Shown here in pieces: positions 45,001 to 55,276 of a stretch of DNA of 64,000 nt. A program made the translations under genes and the position numbers. Positions within the stretch are counted from its first letter, which is position 1. Each line of letters opens with the position of its first letter. The notes under the pieces were generated by a model. The model was not told the origin of the DNA. It saw nothing but the letters and a program-made list of their open reading frames with translations, and searched no databases. The DNA comes from Methylorubrum rhodinum (GTDB taxonomy: Bacteria > Pseudomonadota > Alphaproteobacteria > Rhizobiales > Beijerinckiaceae), in NCBI RefSeq assembly GCF_014199935.1, contig NZ_JACHOP010000003.1, positions 124,001 through 188,000 of the forward strand, given 5' to 3'.

Positions 45001-45393
45001 CTTGCGGTAGGTCGGGTTGGTGCGCAGAGCCGTCGGCAGGTCGGCGCGCGCGGCGTTGATCGCCGCCTGCACGTCGCGGGCGGCCCCGTCGATGTCGCGG
45101 TTGAGGCCGAACAGCAGGATGATCCGCACCGTGCCTTGCGAACTCGTCGAGGTCATCTCGCTGACGTCGGCGATGATGCCCAGCCGCCGTTCGAGGGGCG
45201 CGGCGACGGTGGTGGCCATGGTCTCGGGCGAGGCGCCGGCCATCTGCGCCTGGACGAGGATGACGGGGAAATCGACCTGCGGCAGCGGGGCGACGGGCAG
45301 CCGGACATAGGCGAACAGGCCCGCGAGCAGCAGGCCGAGGGTCAGCAGGGTGGTCGCGACCGGGCGGCGGATGAAGGGTTCGGAGAGGTTCAT
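42070..45393 (-). CDS. mdtC: RND multidrug efflux permease, MdtC-like, with periplasmic insertion
   Basis: A 1107-aa inner-membrane proton-driven drug exporter with 12 spans and two large periplasmic loops. Family marks are FIRRPVATTLL at the N terminus, [14 protein letters not shown] (TM4 Asp pair) and a second half ending LYLDRLR. It is about 80 aa longer than E. coli MdtC. An Ala/Ser/Thr-rich stretch at about residues 775-850 (GGKARGSATTNAV... to SSAPVSSAKE) interrupts the second periplasmic loop before VPLSAFA. ATG 45393 matches the family start. Confidence 0.88.
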   Translation of the reverse strand: MNLSEPFIRRPVATTLLTLGLLLAGLFAYVRLPVAPLPQVDFPVILVQAQMAGASPETMATTVAAPLERRLGIIADVSEMTSTSSQGTVRIILLFGLNRDIDGAARDVQAAINAARADLPTALRTNPTYRKFNPADAPILILGLTSDTLTPGQLYDSAATIVQQRMSQIEGVGNVDIGGSSLPAVRVELDPTALFHYGIGLEGIRAGLASANANSPKGDIVAGDRRYQLYANDQGRQASDYRDIVVAYRNGAAVRLTDVGEVVDSVEDKRNLGLVDGKPGVILFIYKQPGSNVVDTVARVRAAIPQVKAALPGDIDLDISGDRSLTIRASLATTEETLIIAILLVVFVTYVFLRSWRATLIPAVAVPISIVGTFAAMWMLDYSLDILSLMALIIATGFVVDDAIVVLENIQRHIEMGKPRVEAALIGAREVGFTVVSMSLSLIAVFLPILLMGGIVGRLFQEFAVTLSMAILVSLVLSLTTTPMMCALLLRPEAEQHKGKRPNLLLRLLEGGFDALLRGYERTLRLALHHRRITALSVFAAIGLTVYGYVIVPKGFFPDQDTGQLMGGIQADQRISFQAMKQKLEQASAIVQADPAVESIVGFTGGRGTNSANVFVGLKPLGQREPIEKVMARLRPKLAQVPGARLYLFPRQDLKMGGRQSFAQFQYTLQGDTAAELYAAAPQLLQALQKRTDVFADVTSDQQEGGLESRLVIDRPTAFRYGITPDQIDNTLYDAFGQRQVSTIYNPLNQYHVVMEIAPRYLQNPEVLKTIYVSTTGGKARGSATTNAVAGTVSAPTSQDAATAQAATTSGSTPTAASIAADSARNAAGNAIAASKGGASSSAPVSSAKETMVPLSAFARFETGSAPVQVAHQGLFVATTISFNLVPGKSLGDATAVIEKTMAELQLPQTIHGEFAGTAKSFQESSSRQPLLILAALLAVYAVLGILYESYIHPLTILSTLPSAGIGAIVALLTTGTEFTIIALIAVFLLIGIVKKNAILMIDFALDAERSRGLPPGEAIFEACILRFRPIMMTTMAALLGAAPLIIAGGEGAELRRPLGIAIVGGLIVSQILTLYTTPVVYLYLDRLRTRAKRRRRRDGAAAMPAE

Positions 45394-45424
45394 GGCTACC
45401 AGTCCGCGCGCGAGCCGACGGCTC

Positions 45425-45624
45425 CCCCCTCTCCCCGCGCGCGGGGAGAGGCCCACAGGCACCTTGTCGTGCCTGTGGGAAGCGAAGGCGCAGCCGAAGC
45501 GGCGGTGAGGGGGCGGCCCCGGATGAGCCTCCTCCGTCGAAGCCCCCTCACCTTCGGCTGCCGCCTCGCCGCGACGACGACGAGGTCGTCGCGGCCCTCT
45601 CCCCGCGTGCGGGGAGAGGGGATG
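45425..45624. repeat. CCTCTCCCC/GGGGAGAGG palindromic repeat, efflux copy 2
   Basis: About 200 bases between the two permease genes. CTCTCCCCGCGCGCGGGGAG occurs at the left edge and CTCTCCCCGCGTGCGGGGAG at the right. Between them GAGGGGGC and GCCCCCTC form an inner inverted pair. Confidence 0.8.
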
Positions 45625-45649
45625 TGCGTCAGCCCGTGCGCCACGCGCA

Positions 45650-48790
<3,141 letters not shown>

Positions 48791-48855
48791 GGATGGACCC
48801 GCCTTTCAGGCCGGCGGCCAAGGCTTCCTTTCAGAGCGCGAACCTTCGCGCGCAT

Positions 48856-49045
48856 CCCCTCTCCCCGCACGCGGGGAGAGGGCTCTGCCGACCTCGTCGT
48901 CGGCAGAGCGAGGCGGCAGCCGATGGTGAGGGGGCGGTTCAGGGCGAGACTCTTCCGGATACGCCCCCTCACACCTCGGCTGCCGCCTTGTCGCGCCGAC
49001 GACGAGGTCGTCGCGACCCTCTCCCCGCGTGCGGGGAGAGGGGGA
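48856..49045. repeat. CCTCTCCCC/GGGGAGAGG palindromic repeat, efflux copy 3
   Basis: About 190 bases between mdtA and mdtB. Both ends carry CCCTCTCCCCGC-N2-GCGGGGAGAGG, with inner arms GGTGAGGGGGC and GCCCCCTCACACC and a TCGTCGTCGGC-type stem. Clearly related to the 45425-45624 copy. Confidence 0.8.
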
Positions 49046-49067
49046 AGGCTCTTCGAAGCCGTGCCCA

Positions 49068-50483
49068 TCACTGCGGCCGCCTGCGGCCCCGGTGCTCGCC
49101 GGCGCCGTCCTTCGCGCCGGTCGCGCTCGGTGCGGTGTCCGCGGCGGGCGTCGCCGGTGCCCCCGGCGCCGCCGATCCCGCGGTGCCGCCCGGCGCGCCC
49201 GAGGCCGGTGCGGGGCCCGGCCCGGCCGCGTGCCCGACCACCCGCACCGGCGCGCCTTCGCGCAGGCGGTCGGTGCCGTCGGTGACGACCCGGTCGCCGG
49301 GCTGGAGCCCGGAGGTCACGACGGTGCGGGTGCCGTCGGTCTCGCCGGTCTTGATCGGGCGGACCGTGACCTTCTCGTCGCCGTCCATCAGGTAGACGTA
49401 GGTGCCCGGCGTGCCCCGCAGGATCGCGGCGTTGGGCACCAGCGGCGCGTCACGAATCGTTTCCACCGTCAGCCGGGCGTTGACGAACTGGTTGGGAAAC
49501 AGCTCGTCGTCGGAATTGTCGAACAGGGCGCGCAGCTTCACCGTGCCGGTGGTCACGTCGATCTGGTTGTCCACCGTGTCGAGCTTCCCCGTCGCGATCT
49601 CGTGCTGGTCGCCGCGGTCGTAGGCCCGCACCGTCAGCTTGGCGCCCTGGCGCAGGCGACGCATCACCCGGTTCACGTCGTCCTCGGGCAGGGTGAACAC
49701 CACCGAGATCGGGTGGAGCTGCGTGACGACGACGATGTTGGTCGAGCCGGCGGTGATGTAGTTGCCGAGATCGACCTGCCGCAGGCCGACCCGCCCCTCC
49801 ACCGGCGAGACGAGGCGGGCATAGGTGAGGTTGAGGCGCTGCTGATCGACCAGCGCCTGATCGGCCGCGACCGTGCCCTCGTTCTGCTTCACCAGCGCGG
49901 CCTGGGTGTCGACGTTCTGCTTCGAGATCGAATCCTGCCGGTTCAGCGTCTGGTAGCGCTGGAGGTCGAGCTTCGAGTTCTGCAGCAGCGCCTGATCGCG
50001 GGCGAGCTGGCCCTGGTACTGGGCGAGCAGGGCCTCGTAGGGGCGCGGGTCGATCTGGGCGAGGAAATCGCCCTGCTTCACCGTTTGGCCCTCGCGATAG
50101 CCGATCTGGGTGAGGTAGCCGCTGATCTGCGAACGCACCGTCACGGTCGCGAGCGGCGTCACCGTGCCGAGCCCCTGGAGCACCACCGGCATGTCGCCGG
50201 TGACGATCGGCGCCACGCCGACCGCCTGCTTCATGTCGGCCGGGCGCCCGGGGCGGCCGGGGCCGGCGGGGGCGGTCGCCGCCTGCTCCGCGGGCTGCTT
50301 GCGGGCCTCGTAGCTGCGGTGCGCGACGGCGCCCGCGCCGCCGAGCGCCAGGAGCACGAGCATCCAGCGGCCGAAACGGCGCCGCCGCCGCACCGGGGCG
50401 GGGGCTTGCGTCGGCGCGTCCCGCTCCGGGCTCTCCCGGTACTGGCGGGCCGTCTCCGTGCGGATCGGCGAACTCTCGTTCAT
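49068..50483 (-). CDS. mdtA: RND efflux membrane-fusion (periplasmic adaptor) protein, MdtA-like
   Basis: A 471-aa adaptor linking the pump to the outer-membrane channel. An Arg-rich stop and one membrane anchor (RRRRRFGRWMLVLLALGG, residues 33-50) are followed by lipoyl halves (VRSQISGYLTQIGYREGQ), a coiled-coil hairpin (about residues 130-205), a beta-barrel and a Pro/Ala-rich tail. The tail of about 50 residues is longer than usual. First gene of the mdtA-B-C-channel operon. Confidence 0.9.
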   Translation of the reverse strand: MNESSPIRTETARQYRESPERDAPTQAPAPVRRRRRFGRWMLVLLALGGAGAVAHRSYEARKQPAEQAATAPAGPGRPGRPADMKQAVGVAPIVTGDMPVVLQGLGTVTPLATVTVRSQISGYLTQIGYREGQTVKQGDFLAQIDPRPYEALLAQYQGQLARDQALLQNSKLDLQRYQTLNRQDSISKQNVDTQAALVKQNEGTVAADQALVDQQRLNLTYARLVSPVEGRVGLRQVDLGNYITAGSTNIVVVTQLHPISVVFTLPEDDVNRVMRRLRQGAKLTVRAYDRGDQHEIATGKLDTVDNQIDVTTGTVKLRALFDNSDDELFPNQFVNARLTVETIRDAPLVPNAAILRGTPGTYVYLMDGDEKVTVRPIKTGETDGTRTVVTSGLQPGDRVVTDGTDRLREGAPVRVVGHAAGPGPAPASGAPGGTAGSAAPGAPATPAADTAPSATGAKDGAGEHRGRRRPQ

Positions 50484-50673
50484 CCCTCAAGACTCGTCGA
50501 AGGCCCTCGGGAGAGCCATGGGGCGGCGGGGCCAAGCCGATCCGATGTCGAGCGAACGGCCGTCCCGGCAGCCGAACATAGCGATGATCCGGCCCGCCGC
50601 CGCGGCAGCGGGTTGCCGCATCCCCGGAAAGATACCGGATGGCCGCCGACCCTCGGCGGGCAATGCGGTGTCT

Positions 50674-50847
50674 CTAGGGCGCCGACGTTTCCGGCATGTT
50701 GCTGGACGGCGCCGCCCCCTGCGGCGAATACAGACGGATGACGTCGCGGAACGAGGCGTCGACCGGCGTCACCGGCACGAAGGCCCGCAGCGACAGGCCG
50801 GCGAGGCCGGAACCGAGCGCGAGCAGGAGACAGGTGACGCGGCGCAT
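50674..50847 (-). CDS. 57-aa exported or membrane-anchored small protein
   Basis: Begins MRRVTCLLLALGSGLAGLSLRAF, a signal peptide or single anchor, followed by VPVTPVDASFRDVIRLYSPQ and a short Ser/Pro tail. ATG 50847 has GGGGACGGATCC upstream. It lies 190 bases upstream of mdtA on the same strand and may belong to the same transcript. No known domain. Confidence 0.5.
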   Translation of the reverse strand: MRRVTCLLLALGSGLAGLSLRAFVPVTPVDASFRDVIRLYSPQGAAPSSNMPETSAP

Positions 50848-51348
50848 GGATCCGTCCCCGAAGGCGAAGCGGCGCCGGGATCGGCGCCAGTCGGACGGGA
50901 GCGGACATGAAAAAGGCCGCCGTGTCGAGCGGCGGCCTCTTCAAGCGACCGGACCGGCCGGCCACACCGGAGAAACGAGGGGGCGAAGTTCCTCAGGTGC
51001 GGCGGCCGGTCCGACCGTGGACCGAACATGACTTCACGGCTGACGATCGTCAACATTCGTCAGCTCGCGAATCGGCCGTTGCGGGCGGTTTTCGCGACCG
51101 TTCGACTTGGTCGTGTGCGTGAACGCACGCGGCCAAATGCCGATCGATCGCTTCACTCAAGATTTTACCGGGCCGCCCCTTGTCTTCGAAACAAGTCGTT
51201 CCACTGACGCAAGTCGAGTGTGTCGAACTGTTGCTTCGAGGTTGTGAACGCCCCGACGGGGAGCCGCCCTTGCGGTGCTCCGGGCGCCCTTGGAGCCGCT
51301 CTTGGAGCCGCCCTTGGAGCCGCCCTCGGGTTCTGCCATGAGGCGAGG
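50848..51348. other. Non-coding gap before the aminotransferase
   Basis: Contains the terminator at 50911-50943 and a moderately AT-rich stretch near 51020-51230 that may hold promoters. It also has three tandem 12-base units (TTGGAGCCGCTC/CC) at 51290-51325. The units fall in an open frame in phase with the aminotransferase and would encode an Ala-Leu-Gly repeat if translation began earlier. No gene is supported. Confidence 0.45.
50911..50943 (-). terminator. Intrinsic terminator, minus strand
   Basis: A nine-base stem (AAGGCCGCC with GGCGGCCTC/T) has AAAAA on the left, i.e. a T-run for minus-strand RNA. No protein gene is evident just upstream on that strand (50944-51340), so it may end a small RNA or an upstream leader. 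Confidence 0.55.
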
Positions 51349-52509
51349 ATGACGCCCCGCTTCAATCCCGTCTTCGCCGACCTGCCCGAGACCGTCTTCG
51401 AGACCATGTCGGGGCTCGCTCGAAGGCTCGGGGCGATCAATCTCGGCCAGGGCTTTCCCGACGGCCAGGGGCCGGACGACGTGCGCGCGGCGGCGGCGAG
51501 AGCGCTCGATACGGTCAGCAACCAGTACCCGTCGATGATGGGCCTGCCCTCGCTGCGCACCGCGATCGCGGCGCATTACCGGCACCACCAGGGGCTCGAC
51601 CTCGACCCCGAGCGCGAGGTGATGGTGACCTCGGGCGCCACCGAGGCGCTGGCCGGGGCCCTGCTCGCCCTGGTGCGGCCGGGCGACGAGGTCGTGCTGT
51701 TCGAGCCGATGTACGACGCCTACCTGCCGCTGGTGCGCCAAGCCGGCGGCGTGCCGCGCTTCGTCACCCTCAAGCCCCCGCATTTCGGCCTGGACGAGGC
51801 GGCGCTGGCGGAGGCGTTCACCGAGCGCACCCGCGTCGTCGTCCTCAACAACCCGCTCAACCCGAGCGCGACGGTCTTTTCGGAATCCGACCTCGCGCTG
51901 CTGGCCAAATTCTGCTGCCGCTTCGACGCGGTCGCGGTCTGCGACGAGGTGTGGGAGCATCTCGTCTTCGACGGGCGCCGCCACGTGCCGCTGATGCGCC
52001 TGCCGGGCATGCGCGAGCGCACGGTGAAGATCGGCTCGGCGGGCAAGATCTTCTCGCTCACCGGCTGGAAGATCGGCTTCGTGATGGCCTGCGAGCCGCT
52101 GATGCGCGGCCTGTCGCGGGCGCACCAGTTCCTCACCTTCACGACGCCGCCCAACCTCCAGGAAGGGGTGGCCTACGGGCTGGCCAAGGACGACGCCTAT
52201 TTCGAAGAGATGCGCGCCGGGTTCAGTCGCTCCCGCGACCGGCTGGCCGCGGGGCTGACGCGGCTCGGCTTCACCGTGCTGCCGAGCGCGGGCACCTACT
52301 TCCTCTCCATCGACATCGGCGACGGTCCGGAGGGCGACCGGGCCTTCTGCGAGCGGATGGTGCGCCGGCACGGCGTCGCCGCGATCCCGATCAGCGCCTT
52401 CTACGCCGAGGGCGCCGTGCGCAACCTCGTGCGCCTGTGCTTCGCCAAGTCCGACGTGACGCTCGATGCCGCGCTGGAACGACTCGCGGGGATGCCGCGG
52501 ATGGCCTGA
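51349..52509 (+). CDS. PLP-dependent class I/II aminotransferase
   Basis: A 386-aa fold-type I aminotransferase resembling kynurenine/methionine aminotransferases. INLGQGFPDG lies near residue 27, NNPLNPSA near residue 168 binds PLP, and the PLP Lys is in SAGKIFSLTGWK near residue 230. The C-terminal Arg region is RNLVRLCF. ATG 51349 follows GCGAGG and gives the normal family start TPRFNPVFADLP. A 43-codon upstream extension consists of simple repeats and is unlikely to be translated. Confidence 0.85.
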   Translation: MTPRFNPVFADLPETVFETMSGLARRLGAINLGQGFPDGQGPDDVRAAAARALDTVSNQYPSMMGLPSLRTAIAAHYRHHQGLDLDPEREVMVTSGATEALAGALLALVRPGDEVVLFEPMYDAYLPLVRQAGGVPRFVTLKPPHFGLDEAALAEAFTERTRVVVLNNPLNPSATVFSESDLALLAKFCCRFDAVAVCDEVWEHLVFDGRRHVPLMRLPGMRERTVKIGSAGKIFSLTGWKIGFVMACEPLMRGLSRAHQFLTFTTPPNLQEGVAYGLAKDDAYFEEMRAGFSRSRDRLAAGLTRLGFTVLPSAGTYFLSIDIGDGPEGDRAFCERMVRRHGVAAIPISAFYAEGAVRNLVRLCFAKSDVTLDAALERLAGMPRMA

Positions 52510-52714
52510 AGTCGATCGTCGTCCTCAAGCGCCGGCGTCCGCGGCCTGAAGCCAAAACCCGATCAGCTTGACCATGGAAAGGGCGGCTCGGGGTGGAAAG
52601 CGGCCTCTTAGTGAGCGCAGGAGCATGAGCGAGCGTCTTGTTCTTCGAGTGGCACTTTCAAGCTTGGCAACTGCCCTTTAGCTTATGGGGCGGTATCATA
52701 CGGCAGAGGTCGAT

Positions 52715-53125
52715 GTGTGGAAGGCGACTTTCTTATGTGCAGTAGGAGGATCGGCGGCTTGCCTGGCGATGGCCTACATGATGCACGAAAACAAGTGCTT
52801 AGACCCTAAACAAAACATCACTTCTGAGAATCAAGCCATAAATGTTATTAAAAATAACATCGATTGGCTTTCCAGAGGACATAAAGACCATTTTGAAAGC
52901 CTTGAAAACTACAGCAATCCTGTCGTTGCAAAGGCGGGGAAATCAGGGAATGGCTGGGGAGTTTGGGAAACGAAAGAGACTTCTCCCAAAAGGCGGGTAT
53001 GGATGGTTATGTATTTCGAGACGCCAAGCAATGACAGTTTTGACATAGAATGTGAAGTTGCATGCGGAGGGGCAATAGAAGGGCAATGTTGGACACTGAA
53101 TGCAGTCAATATAAATAAGAAATAG
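52715..53125 (+). CDS. Low-GC orphan protein with N-terminal membrane/signal segment
   Basis: From GTG 52715 (AGAGG five bases upstream) the protein has 136 residues; an ATG ten codons earlier lacks a ribosome site. A hydrophobic start (ATFLCAVGGSAACLAMAYMM) is followed by a polar domain with four Cys (CEVACGGAIEGQCW near the end) and NGWGVWETKE. Base composition is far below the chromosome average, indicating transfer. I recognise no family. Confidence 0.55.
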   Translation: MWKATFLCAVGGSAACLAMAYMMHENKCLDPKQNITSENQAINVIKNNIDWLSRGHKDHFESLENYSNPVVAKAGKSGNGWGVWETKETSPKRRVWMVMYFETPSNDSFDIECEVACGGAIEGQCWTLNAVNINKK

Positions 53126-53320
53126 ACCTATTCAAACCGCATGGCTCGTCGCTAAAAGTATTTAAACGATGTTTTACTCACGAGTCGGCTACGGGTCGGA
53201 AGCGGCTCCTCACATCGCCAAGCTGATTCGGTTTCGACCGTAGACTTCTCGCTTTGCTCAACACCTCAGCTCAGCCGAGGCCGCTGCGCTGGGTGCTCTT
53301 CGCGCCCCGCCATCCGGCCC

Positions 53321-53341
53321 GATCGCTCGTTTCGAGCGATC
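53321..53341. repeat. Perfect hairpin GATCGCTCG-TTT-CGAGCGATC
   Basis: A nine-base inverted repeat with a TTT loop, 60 bases before the DUF4112 gene. It may be an operator or a transcript-end hairpin for the orphan gene. The rest of the gap 53126-53401 shows nothing else. Confidence 0.5.
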
Positions 53342-53401
53342 GCATCGACTCGCGTCGGCCGGTTCTTGTCGAAGGCAGGGGCCGGGGCCACATCCTGCGT
53401 C

Positions 53402-53866
53402 ATGACCACGCGAGTCGACACCCCGCACATGGCCCTCCGCGAGCCCGCCGGCACGGCGCAGATGCGCCGCCTCACCGACACGAGCCCGGAGGCCAGCCTC
53501 CTGCGCCTGGAGCAACTGGCGCACCTGATGGACTCGGCCTTCGTCGTGCCGGGCCTCAACCGCCGCGTCGGCCTCGACGCGGTGATCGGCCTCGTCCCCA
53601 TCGTCGGCGACATCGCCGGCATGGCGATCGCGTCCTACATCGTCTACGAGGCGAGACGGCTCGGCGCGCCGCGCTGGCTCGTCTGGCGCATGATGGCGAA
53701 CGTCGCCCTGGACGGCGCCGTCGGTGCGGTGCCGCTGGCTGGCGACCTGCTCGACGCCGCCTTCAAGGCGAACCGCCGCAACGTCGCCCTGTTGCGCCGC
53801 CATCTGGAGCGCAAGGGGGGCTTGCGCCCGAGCGAGATCGAGGGCACCGCGACCCGGCTCGACTGA
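53402..53866 (+). CDS. DUF4112 family membrane-associated protein
   Basis: A 154-aa protein with the DUF4112 pattern: AHLMDSAFVVPG, VGLDAVIGLVPIVGDIAG and VGAVPLAGDLLDAAFKANRRN. The two repeated GLVP/AVPL-GD motifs lie near residues 65 and 115. Hydrophobic segments suggest membrane association. It starts at ATG 53402, 38 bases before the permease gene when measured from its stop, so the two may be co-transcribed. Function unknown. Confidence 0.75.
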   Translation: MTTRVDTPHMALREPAGTAQMRRLTDTSPEASLLRLEQLAHLMDSAFVVPGLNRRVGLDAVIGLVPIVGDIAGMAIASYIVYEARRLGAPRWLVWRMMANVALDGAVGAVPLAGDLLDAAFKANRRNVALLRRHLERKGGLRPSEIEGTATRLD

Positions 53867-53903
53867 GCCGGGCATCGGTTGCCCTTCCAAGAAGGGTGGG
53901 CCG

Positions 53904-55106
53904 ATGAACGAAGTCCTGCGACCCGAGCCCGATGCGGTGCCCGTCACCGCGCCGGGCAACGCGCCGCAGATGCAGCCCCTTCCGAGTGGGTCCCGCCGCG
54001 GCCTGTCGCCGGTCAACCGGCGCCGCCTCGCCAATTTCCGCGCCAACCGCCGCGGCACTTGGTCGGCGGTTCTGTTCGCGCTGCTGTTCGTGACGAGCCT
54101 GTTCGCGGAATTCATCGCCAACGACCGCCCGATCGTCATGCAGTACAAGGGCGAGTGGCTGTTTCCCGTCCTCGTCGACTATCCGGACGAGAAGTTCGGC
54201 GGCTTCCTGGCCCAGACCGACTACCGCGCGCCCGAGACGCGCCGGGAGATCGAGTCGAACGGCTGGGTGCTGTGGCCGCCGATCCCGTACTCCTACAACA
54301 CCTTCATGAGCGACCTGCCGACGCCGTCGCCCTCCCCGCCGACCTGGATGCTGTCGGACGCGCAGTGCCGCCCCGTGGCCGAGCGGGCCGGCGTCAAGGC
54401 CGAGGGGCGCGAACTCGGCTGCCGCGACATCGAACGGCACTGGCTCGGCACCGACAACGCCTCCCGCGACGTGCTCGCCCGCGTCATCTACGGCTTCCGC
54501 ATCTCGGTCCTGTTCGGCCTCGTGCTCGCCGGCCTGTCCTCGGTGATCGGCGTGATCGCCGGCGCGGTGCAGGGCTATTTCGGCGGCTGGACCGACCTGA
54601 TCTTCCAGCGCGTCATCGAGATCTGGTCTGCCATCCCGACGCTCTACCTCATCATCATCATGTCGGCGTTTCTGGTGCCGAGCTTCTTCACGCTGCTCGC
54701 GATCCTCACCTTGTTCGCCTGGACCGCGCTGGTCGGCGTCGTGCGTGCCGAGTTCCTGCGCGCGAGAAACTTCGAATACGTCCGGGCGGCCCGCGCGCTG
54801 GGGCTGTCCAACATCCGCATCATGACGCGCCACCTCCTGCCCAACGCCATGGTGGCGACGCTGACCTTCCTGCCGTTCATCCTCAACGGCTCGATCACGA
54901 CGCTGACTTCGCTCGATTTCCTCGGCTTCGGCCTGCCCCCCGGCTCGCCGTCGCTCGGCGAACTGCTGGCCCAGGGCAAGGACAACATCAACGCGCCCTG
55001 GCTGGGCCTGACCGGCTTCTTCGTGGTGGCGGCGATGCTGAGTCTGCTGGTGTTTGCCGGCGAGGCGGTGCGCGACGCGTTCGATCCGAGGAAGACGTTC
55101 GGCTAG
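53904..55106 (+). CDS. yejE: Oligopeptide/microcin-C-type ABC transporter permease (YejE-like), orphan
   Basis: A 400-aa inner-membrane permease. After a 45-residue cytosolic start comes a first span (VLFALLFVTSLFAEF). A long periplasmic loop with the YejE-typical YRAPETRREIESNGW and HWLGTDNASRDVLARVIYGFR follows, then five more spans with the EAA loop (EYVRAARALGLSN near residue 290). ATG 53904 has GAAGGGTGGG upstream. YejA, B and F, normally adjacent, are not here, so the partners must be elsewhere. Confidence 0.85.
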   Translation: MNEVLRPEPDAVPVTAPGNAPQMQPLPSGSRRGLSPVNRRRLANFRANRRGTWSAVLFALLFVTSLFAEFIANDRPIVMQYKGEWLFPVLVDYPDEKFGGFLAQTDYRAPETRREIESNGWVLWPPIPYSYNTFMSDLPTPSPSPPTWMLSDAQCRPVAERAGVKAEGRELGCRDIERHWLGTDNASRDVLARVIYGFRISVLFGLVLAGLSSVIGVIAGAVQGYFGGWTDLIFQRVIEIWSAIPTLYLIIIMSAFLVPSFFTLLAILTLFAWTALVGVVRAEFLRARNFEYVRAARALGLSNIRIMTRHLLPNAMVATLTFLPFILNGSITTLTSLDFLGFGLPPGSPSLGELLAQGKDNINAPWLGLTGFFVVAAMLSLLVFAGEAVRDAFDPRKTFG

Positions 55107-55137
55107 TTTTTCCAGGTGCTTGGCAGACTATGACGTC

Positions 55138-55250
55138 TCTCCTCCCCCTTGCGGGGAGGAGGGAGGAGGTGGGGGTCGCGCGGAAGGCACCGCAACGCCC
55201 TATCCTGAACCACCCCCACCCTTGATCCCTCCCCACAAGGGGGAGGGAAC
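55138..55250. repeat. CTCCCCCTTG / CAAGGGGGAG palindromic repeat between convergent genes
   Basis: CTCCCCCTTGCGGGGAGG at the left is inverted as CCTCCCCACAAGGGGGAGGG at the right, with inner GAGGTGGGGGT/ACCCCCACCC arms. Similar in build to the efflux repeats but distinct in sequence. It separates yejE from the convergent glucosidase gene. Confidence 0.7.
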
Positions 55251-55276
55251 CCGCGTCCTACTCTCGAAAGTCGGCC

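Noticed and set aside
51290..51325. Three 12-base tandem repeats as a CRISPR-like array or coding extension of the aminotransferase
   Set aside because: Units are adjacent without spacers, and the downstream ATG has the better ribosome site. No CRISPR array was found anywhere in the window.
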